Assembly (NCBI RefSeq): GCF_004799665.1
Contig: NZ_CP031310.1
Coordinates: forward strand, 1,356,887 to 1,420,886
Direction: 5' to 3'
Length of the DNA: 64,000 nt
Source: Halapricum salinum
GTDB lineage: Archaea > Halobacteriota > Halobacteria > Halobacteriales > Haloarculaceae
Below the pieces are notes generated by a model, which had not been told where the DNA came from, searched no databases, and saw nothing but the letters and a program-made list of their open reading frames with translations. A program made the position numbers and the translations under genes. Below are positions 59,156-64,000 of the stretch, one piece after another; positions within the stretch are counted from its first letter, which is position 1; each line of letters begins with the position of its first letter.

Positions 59156-60763
59156 ATGACGCACACGTTCTCGCGCACGACGCTGCGGGACGCCTGGACG
59201 CTCACACGGACGGAACTGCGGACGTACGTGCGTCACGTCACTGGCAGTTCGCGCCAGACGGTCGGCGTCGCGTTCATGGTCCTGGCGTTCGGCGTCCTCT
59301 TTCCGCTGACGTTTATAGGGAGCGCGACCGCTTTCGGCGAGGCGCTCGCGACCGGCTCGGTCCCGCTCGGGTCCGCCGGCGTCGCCTTTGCCGTCGTGCT
59401 TTCGGTCGCCGGCTACGTCGGTGCTGCCGGCGGCTTCAACCAGGAGCGCGTCGGGCAGATCGGCCCGCTCGTTCGGACGTCGATCCCGCCGCTCGCCGTC
59501 TCGCTCGGCCGCTTCGCGAATCGATCGCTGCAGGCACTCGCCATCTTCGTCCCGGCGACGCTAGTGCTGTTGGCGGGTGTCGCGGTCGGTGCCGGCGGTC
59601 CGGTCGCGCCGCTGCTAGTCGCGGTCGCGGTCGTGCCGCTGTTCGCGGTAGGGCTGGTCGGCGGCCGGATCGTCGGCGACCTCGTGCGGTACGCGAACGA
59701 ACGACTGGCGGTGTCGCTGTGGATCAAAGCCGTCCTGATGATCGTGTTGATGGTCGCAATCTTCGTCGGGACCCAACTCCTGTTGAACTCCCAGTACGAG
59801 GGCGGCGGCGCGTACGGGACGGTGATCGCCGGTCCGGTACTGCCCGGCCAGCCGTTGCAGGCGCTCGCGAGCGTCGTCTTCGCGCCGCTGGGCGCGGCCG
59901 TACAGCCGCTCGGACTCGTCGTCGCCGGCACGACGCTGGCCGCCATTCCGGTCGGGCTGGTGGTCGCGATGCGCCTGGAGACGCGGATGCTCGTCCAGGA
60001 CCTGGGGAGCGACGCTGCCGGAGTGACACAGAGCCACGGCGTCCCTCGCCTTTTCGAAGTCACACCGTCGACCCGCGTGGCCTGGCGATACCTCCTCAGG
60101 ACGCGTCGCGACCCGCGGACGCTGGCGCACCTCTCGCCGTTGCTGTTCGGGGCGATGGGGATGGCCGGCTCGGCCGTGCAGGATCCGGGGATCGTCCTGT
60201 CGCTCGGCCCGGCCGCGGCTGTCGTGGCCGGTGCGGTGTTAGCCGGCGGGGCCTACGGGCTGAATCCGCTGGGTGACGACCGCGATCAGCTCCCGCTGTT
60301 GCTGACGAGCACGCCCTCGGTCGGGGTCGTCCTCCGCGGCCGGATGCTCGCGGGGATCGCTCTCGGGCTGGTCGCCGCCGTCGGGATCGGCGCGCCGCTC
60401 GGGCTGGTCGAACACGGTCCTGGCTACGTCCTCGGCCAGTCGGTGCTGGCGGTCTTTCTCGCGACCGTGAGCACGGGCATCGCGGTCGGACTCGGCGCGG
60501 TCGTCCCGAAGTTCGAGCGACGCGAGTACATGAGCGTCGAGCGAGCCCACCCCTCTCAGTGGGCGATGATGGGATTCTTTTTCGGCGGTCTCATCGTCGG
60601 CGCGATCGGCTTCGTCCTCCTCTGGGCGACGCTGTCCGGGGAGCCTCTCATCGCTGTCGCGCTCGGCTGGCTGGTCTACGTGGTCGTCCTCGGACTGGCG
60701 GCCGGTGGCGGCTACCGCTACGCCGTCTCCCGGATGGATGCGTTCACCCTGGACGACGTCTGA
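59156..60763 (+). CDS. ABC transporter permease (multi-span)
   Basis: 535 residues. Eleven to twelve hydrophobic segments are visible, including paired helices near residues 40-80, 100-150, 160-200, 230-260, 340-400 and 440-520. The soluble N terminus has the basic TRTELRTYVRHVTG helix typical of ABC-2 permeases. It begins four bp after the ATPase gene, so they are co-translated. A drug, lipid or peptide exporter is likely; no periplasmic partner is present. Confidence 0.8.
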   Translation: MTHTFSRTTLRDAWTLTRTELRTYVRHVTGSSRQTVGVAFMVLAFGVLFPLTFIGSATAFGEALATGSVPLGSAGVAFAVVLSVAGYVGAAGGFNQERVGQIGPLVRTSIPPLAVSLGRFANRSLQALAIFVPATLVLLAGVAVGAGGPVAPLLVAVAVVPLFAVGLVGGRIVGDLVRYANERLAVSLWIKAVLMIVLMVAIFVGTQLLLNSQYEGGGAYGTVIAGPVLPGQPLQALASVVFAPLGAAVQPLGLVVAGTTLAAIPVGLVVAMRLETRMLVQDLGSDAAGVTQSHGVPRLFEVTPSTRVAWRYLLRTRRDPRTLAHLSPLLFGAMGMAGSAVQDPGIVLSLGPAAAVVAGAVLAGGAYGLNPLGDDRDQLPLLLTSTPSVGVVLRGRMLAGIALGLVAAVGIGAPLGLVEHGPGYVLGQSVLAVFLATVSTGIAVGLGAVVPKFERREYMSVERAHPSQWAMMGFFFGGLIVGAIGFVLLWATLSGEPLIAVALGWLVYVVVLGLAAGGGYRYAVSRMDAFTLDDV

Positions 60764-61036
60764 TCGCGCAGTATTTGCCGCCCACACCTCGGTTTACGTT
60801 CCTGGATTTAAAATCCGATAATAGAGATATATGATCAAGATAGTGCGGAAATACATTTTGCTATGGTCTTTTTCGTTGGTGATAATTGAGAAGATACGAA
60901 AAAGTATGGGGTGTGCAGTGAGTCGATGTGAGTCGACCGCCCGGCGGGCGCCGTCGGCCGACGATCCGGTTGTAGGCGTCACCGGCCGAGAGACGCGGCA
61001 CCGACCCGACAATTCAGGGGGGCTCACGATCGAGTG

Positions 61037-62413
61037 ATGTTTCTGCTCGACAGCGAGGACCGACTCTCGTACGTGACCGACTCTCTGGCTGGGTGGCTGG
61101 CTGCCGGCCGGAACGAACTCACTGGGGCGCCACTCACCGAACTCGTGGTAGAGCGGGATCGCCGGCGGGTCGAGACCGCACTCGCGGCGGTCCGTGACGG
61201 TGGGCCGCGAGCGAGCAGGGAGTGTGTCTGCCGGCTGGCGACCGACGACGGCCCCCGACAGGTCGCCGTCGAGTTCGTCTCGCTGTCCGACCAGTTCGCC
61301 GATGTGCTGGGCACAGTCAGGAGCGGTGGCGACCAGCGGGCCCAGGCCGAACTGGCGACCGCCCGGGATCGGTTCGGCTCGCTGTTCGATCTGATCCCCG
61401 ACGCCGTCGTCGAGATCGAGTTCGTCGACGTCGGGCCGGTCGTGCGCTCGGTCAACCGGGCGTTCGAGGACGTCTTCGGGTACGACGCCGCTACCGTCGT
61501 CGACGAGCCGCTCAACGACTTCGTCGTCCCGCCGGGCCAGGACGGCGAAGCCGACGAGTTCGACCAGCGGACGGCCGAGGGGAAGGTCAACTACGCGGTC
61601 GTGGTCCGACAGACCGCAGAGGGCCGCCGGGAGTTCCTCTATCGCGGCATCCCCTACGACCGCGGCGAGGCGGGTCAGTACGCCTTTGCAATCTATAGCG
61701 ACATCACCGAACAGCAGCGTGCCCGCGAGCGGTTGCAGGTCCTCCAGCGCGTCATGCGGCACAACATGCGCAACGAACTCACCGTCCTCCAGGGGACTGC
61801 GGCGACGATCCGCGACCACAGCGACGACCCGGTGGTGCGGAAGGCGGCGGGGCACGCACTCAGTAGCGCCGAGTCGCTGGCGACGCTCAGCCGGAAGGCC
61901 CAGACCGCGGCGAACGTCCTCGACGAACCCCGGGACGGGGCTGTCGTCGACGCCGCCACCCAGGCACGGGCAGTCGCTGATCGGTACCGTTCCCGGCGGC
62001 CTGCCGGGACGATCGAGACCGACCTCCCGGAGTCGCTTCCGGTCACCGTGGGGCCACCGCTGGCCCGCGCGCTTGACAACCTCGTCGAGAACGCCTTGAC
62101 CCACGCCGGCGACGAGCCGACGATCCTGGTCAGCGGCGAACGACGGCCCGACTCGAACCACCCGGCAACGGAGGCGACGATATCGGTTGTCGACGACGGC
62201 GACGGGATACCGGCCACCGAACGAGCCACGATCTTCGAGGACGAGGATCCGACGAAGCTCGAGCACGGTTCCGGCCTCGGCCTGTGGCTGGTGAAGTGGA
62301 TCGTCGAGTCGGCGGGCGGTCGCCTCGACTACGACCGGCGTGACGGCATGACTGTCGTCACGATGTGGCTCCCGGCCGCGACCGACCGGACGGCTGTCCC
62401 AGCGGACGACTGA
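61037..62413 (+). CDS. PAS-domain sensor histidine kinase
   Basis: 458 residues; a GTG three bases earlier would add one residue. The N terminus looks like a PAS fragment (FLLDSEDRLSYVTDSLAGWLA), a second PAS covers about residues 110-235 (FGSLFDLIPDAVVEIEF, FGYDAATVVDEPL, YAFAIYSDITEQQ). The phosphoacceptor is in RVMRHNMRNELTVLQG near 238, the N box DNLVENALTHA near 345, VVDDGDGIP near 383 and GSGLGLWLVKWIVE near 412. No membrane segments, so it is a cytosolic sensor. Cognate regulator not in view. Confidence 0.85.
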   Translation: MFLLDSEDRLSYVTDSLAGWLAAGRNELTGAPLTELVVERDRRRVETALAAVRDGGPRASRECVCRLATDDGPRQVAVEFVSLSDQFADVLGTVRSGGDQRAQAELATARDRFGSLFDLIPDAVVEIEFVDVGPVVRSVNRAFEDVFGYDAATVVDEPLNDFVVPPGQDGEADEFDQRTAEGKVNYAVVVRQTAEGRREFLYRGIPYDRGEAGQYAFAIYSDITEQQRARERLQVLQRVMRHNMRNELTVLQGTAATIRDHSDDPVVRKAAGHALSSAESLATLSRKAQTAANVLDEPRDGAVVDAATQARAVADRYRSRRPAGTIETDLPESLPVTVGPPLARALDNLVENALTHAGDEPTILVSGERRPDSNHPATEATISVVDDGDGIPATERATIFEDEDPTKLEHGSGLGLWLVKWIVESAGGRLDYDRRDGMTVVTMWLPAATDRTAVPADD

Positions 62414-62481
62414 TCGGATACACAACGCCAGCCCGACTGGGGGCCGGTACTGGTTTCCCGCTGACAGCAGACAGTCGATCT

Positions 62482-62757
62482 ATGTCCTTGCACACGACGC
62501 GACTGAAAGCGTACCTCGATCACTTCCTACCGCGTGAGGTCATCGGCCCCGTCATCATCGTCTTCTCCCTGGAGGGGGTGATCGACGGCATCTTCGGCCT
62601 GTACGTCCCCGCGGAGTACGCCACACTAGGCTGGGGCGCTGTCTTCGTGCTCTCGCTCGCACTGGTCGCCTACTGGGGCTCTGTCGACGAACCCGCGCTC
62701 GAAGAACTCCACGAACGCCTCGACGAACTCGAAGACGAACACGAAGAGAGTACCTGA
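62482..62757 (+). CDS. Small membrane protein with C-terminal coiled coil
   Basis: 91 residues from the ATG at 62482-62484. Two hydrophobic stretches (VIGPVIIVFSLEGVIDGIFGLYV and LGWGAVFVLSLALVAYWG) are followed by an acidic, heptad-patterned tail (LEELHERLDELEDEHEE). Function unknown. It is 68 bp from the histidine kinase gene on the same strand. Confidence 0.55.
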   Translation: MSLHTTRLKAYLDHFLPREVIGPVIIVFSLEGVIDGIFGLYVPAEYATLGWGAVFVLSLALVAYWGSVDEPALEELHERLDELEDEHEEST

Positions 62758-62812
62758 GCGCCTCCTACACGATTTCTCCTCGGCGGCCGCCCGTCACTTT
62801 CGAAGCCACAAC

Positions 62813-62856
62813 AAATATATATGGCAATACCGAAGAAAAGATTAGGCACGTCTAAT
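62813..62856 (+). promoter_or_regulatory. Promoter and metal-repressor-like operator of the metal ABC operon
   Basis: TATA box ATATATATGG at 62815-62824 is followed 17 bp later by ATTAG-GCACGT-CTAAT (62841-62856), an inverted repeat with a 6-bp spacer at the expected transcription start. This resembles DtxR/MntR/SirR-type metalloregulator operators, as expected for a zinc or manganese uptake operon. The regulator is not encoded here. Confidence 0.55.
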
Positions 62857-62877
62857 TTAGGGATTTGGTAGATAACT

Positions 62878-63951
62878 ATGTCACGAGAACTACGCGATAA
62901 CGGAGGGATGACGCGACGGGACGCGATTCGCGCAGGCTGTGGGGCGGCGATTGCGGGGCTGGCCGGCTGCGGTGCGCTCCCGAGTGCACCGGCGCGAGGC
63001 GACGATTCTGGGGGGGACGGACCGGTCGCGGTCGCGTCGTTCTTCAGTTTCTTCGACTTCGGCCGCGAGATTGCCGATGGAACGCCGCTGACGGTCGAGA
63101 ATCTGGTTCCAACGGGACTCCACGGCCACGGCTGGGAACCGAACGCGAGTATCACGCAGCGGATCATCGACGCAGACGCGTTCGTCCACGTCGGCGCGGA
63201 CTTCCAGCCCTGGGCCGACCGCGCGATCGACGTCCTCGAAGCCGACGACGTCGACACGGCGCTGATCAACGCCCGAGAGGGGGTCGAACTGGTGGACCTC
63301 GCTGCCTCGCTCGACCCCGACGAGGAGGGTGTCGGCTCCCAGCGCGGGAAGGACCCGCACTTCTGGCTCGACCCCCGGCGTGCAAAGCAGTCCGTCGACA
63401 ACATCGCCGACGGCTTTGCTGACCTTCTCCCCGAGCACGCCGACGCCTTCCGCGACAACGCCGCGACGTACAAGCGTGAGGTGCTCGACCGGATCGACGC
63501 CGATTACCAGGACATCTTCGACCGCGCCGATCGGGACATCGTCCAGCTGGCCGCCCACAACGCCTTCCAGTACATCGGCGTCCGCTACGGCGTGCGGATG
63601 CGACCGCTGGTCACCAATCTGGCGGCGAGCGGCGACGTCAAGCCCGCCGACATCCGCGAGGCGACCGAAGTCATCCGCGAGAACGACATCCGCTACATCG
63701 CCAACGGCGTCTTCGAGTCCCAGACGCCGGCCCAGCAACTCGTCCGCGAGACACAGGTCGAGGCGTACTTCCCCGTGACGCCGTACGCCGGCGTTCGTGA
63801 GGAATGGGTCGAACAGAACTGGGGCTACGAGGAGATCGCCGACAACATCAATATGCCCACCTTCGAGATCGTCCTCGGCAACGAGACGCCCGCCGAGGCC
63901 GCACCCTGGGACGGCTGGGTCGAGCAGTGGGAGAACTTCGAACCGATATGA
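62878..63951 (+). CDS. znuA: Metal ABC transporter substrate-binding lipoprotein (ZnuA-like)
   Basis: 357 residues. MTRRDAIRAGCGAAIAGLAGCG gives a Tat-type signal with a lipobox, mature Cys near residue 31, so it is anchored outside the membrane. The cluster A-I substrate-binding protein signature is present: His in LVPTGLHGHGWEPNASI near 78, DAFVHVGADFQPW near 107, then DPHFWLDPRRAKQ near 165 and YFPVTPYAGVREEW near 290. The central metal-binding His/Asp pattern fits Zn or Mn uptake. An ATG at 62908 is an alternative start. The next gene starts with a four-base overlap. Confidence 0.85.
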   Translation: MSRELRDNGGMTRRDAIRAGCGAAIAGLAGCGALPSAPARGDDSGGDGPVAVASFFSFFDFGREIADGTPLTVENLVPTGLHGHGWEPNASITQRIIDADAFVHVGADFQPWADRAIDVLEADDVDTALINAREGVELVDLAASLDPDEEGVGSQRGKDPHFWLDPRRAKQSVDNIADGFADLLPEHADAFRDNAATYKREVLDRIDADYQDIFDRADRDIVQLAAHNAFQYIGVRYGVRMRPLVTNLAASGDVKPADIREATEVIRENDIRYIANGVFESQTPAQQLVRETQVEAYFPVTPYAGVREEWVEQNWGYEEIADNINMPTFEIVLGNETPAEAAPWDGWVEQWENFEPI

Positions 63952-64000
63952 GCACGACTGACTCCGACTCCACGGCGGACGGGACCGCACGGCAGGCCGC
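63948..64000 (+). CDS. Start of the next gene of the metal-uptake operon (partial)
   Basis: The ATG at 63948-63950 overlaps the previous stop (ATGA); only about 17 residues (MSTTDSDSTADGTARQA) are in the window. Position suggests the ATPase (znuC-like) or permease of the metal transporter, but the sequence itself shows only a polar N terminus. Confidence 0.5.
   Translation, partial: MSTTDSDSTADGTARQA

Noticed and set aside
60794-62425. 543-residue open frame antisense to the histidine kinase
   Set aside because: Opposite to a kinase with clear H, N and G boxes; no domain signature of its own.
1-64000. CRISPR arrays, rRNA and tRNA genes
   Set aside because: No regularly spaced direct repeats of 25-40 bp, no conserved rRNA blocks and no complete tRNA cloverleaf were recognised by reading; a tRNAscan-SE and Rfam search would be decisive.

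Overview
The window is chromosomal DNA of a halophilic archaeon (class Halobacteria). The evidence is high GC with strong third-position G/C bias, very acidic proteins (Asp/Glu-rich, Lys-poor), archaeal information-processing genes (Orc1/Cdc6, both PolD subunits, thermosome, L39e, L31e, aIF6), Tat-type signal peptides and lipoboxes, and TATA boxes about 26 nt upstream of many start codons, as expected for leaderless transcripts. I found no rRNA, tRNA, CRISPR array or intact insertion sequence. Genus cannot be fixed from the sequence alone.

Layout. 1-3.4 kb: end of a probable sensor kinase, a TrmB-type regulator, a phosphoesterase, and a UPF0200-UPF0201-HAD operon. 3.5-5.0 kb: an AT-richer island with two exported proteins of unknown function. 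5.3-12.4 kb: isoprenyl diphosphate synthase, thermosome, two small halobacterial proteins, an acetyltransferase, serB and serS. 12.5-19.1 kb: a CBM6-like protein, DUF424-TPR pair, thpR, a ZIP transporter, the L39e-L31e-aIF6 cluster, aspartate kinase and an acetyltransferase. 19.6-32.3 kb: a replication locus. The intein-bearing PolD large subunit, a PPC-domain protein and oapC-oapB-oapA lie on one side of an approximately 1.1 kb origin; orc1, signal peptidase and the PolD small subunit lie on the other. The intergenic origin carries several origin-recognition-box (ORB)-like repeats and many CTAG tetranucleotides. 32.4-45.6 kb: metY, a repeat-filled 0.8 kb gap, an NTF2-like protein, a peroxiredoxin fusion, tsr3, cydAB, an amidotransferase, trxB-trxA, an enolase-superfamily protein and small membrane proteins. 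45.6-56.7 kb: uvrA, the crtI-blh retinal pair, a LURP-one protein, a beta-propeller-like protein and a folC-folP fusion. 56.7-64 kb: pgi, an ABC transporter, a sensor kinase and the start of a zinc/manganese-type ABC uptake operon.

The most interesting structure is outside the genes. (1) A family of approximately 80-bp self-complementary elements occurs at 10.0, 34.9 and 37.0-37.2 kb. Their terminal arms differ in sequence between copies yet stay complementary within each copy, and one copy is inserted inside another. (2) A modular element with conserved linkers and covarying hairpins follows the stop codons of thsA, serB, polC and metY, always in the orientation of that gene. (3) ORB-like motifs lie inside the coding regions of both PolD subunits, in variable linkers, encoding nearly the same peptide. 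These three patterns deserve the first follow-up.
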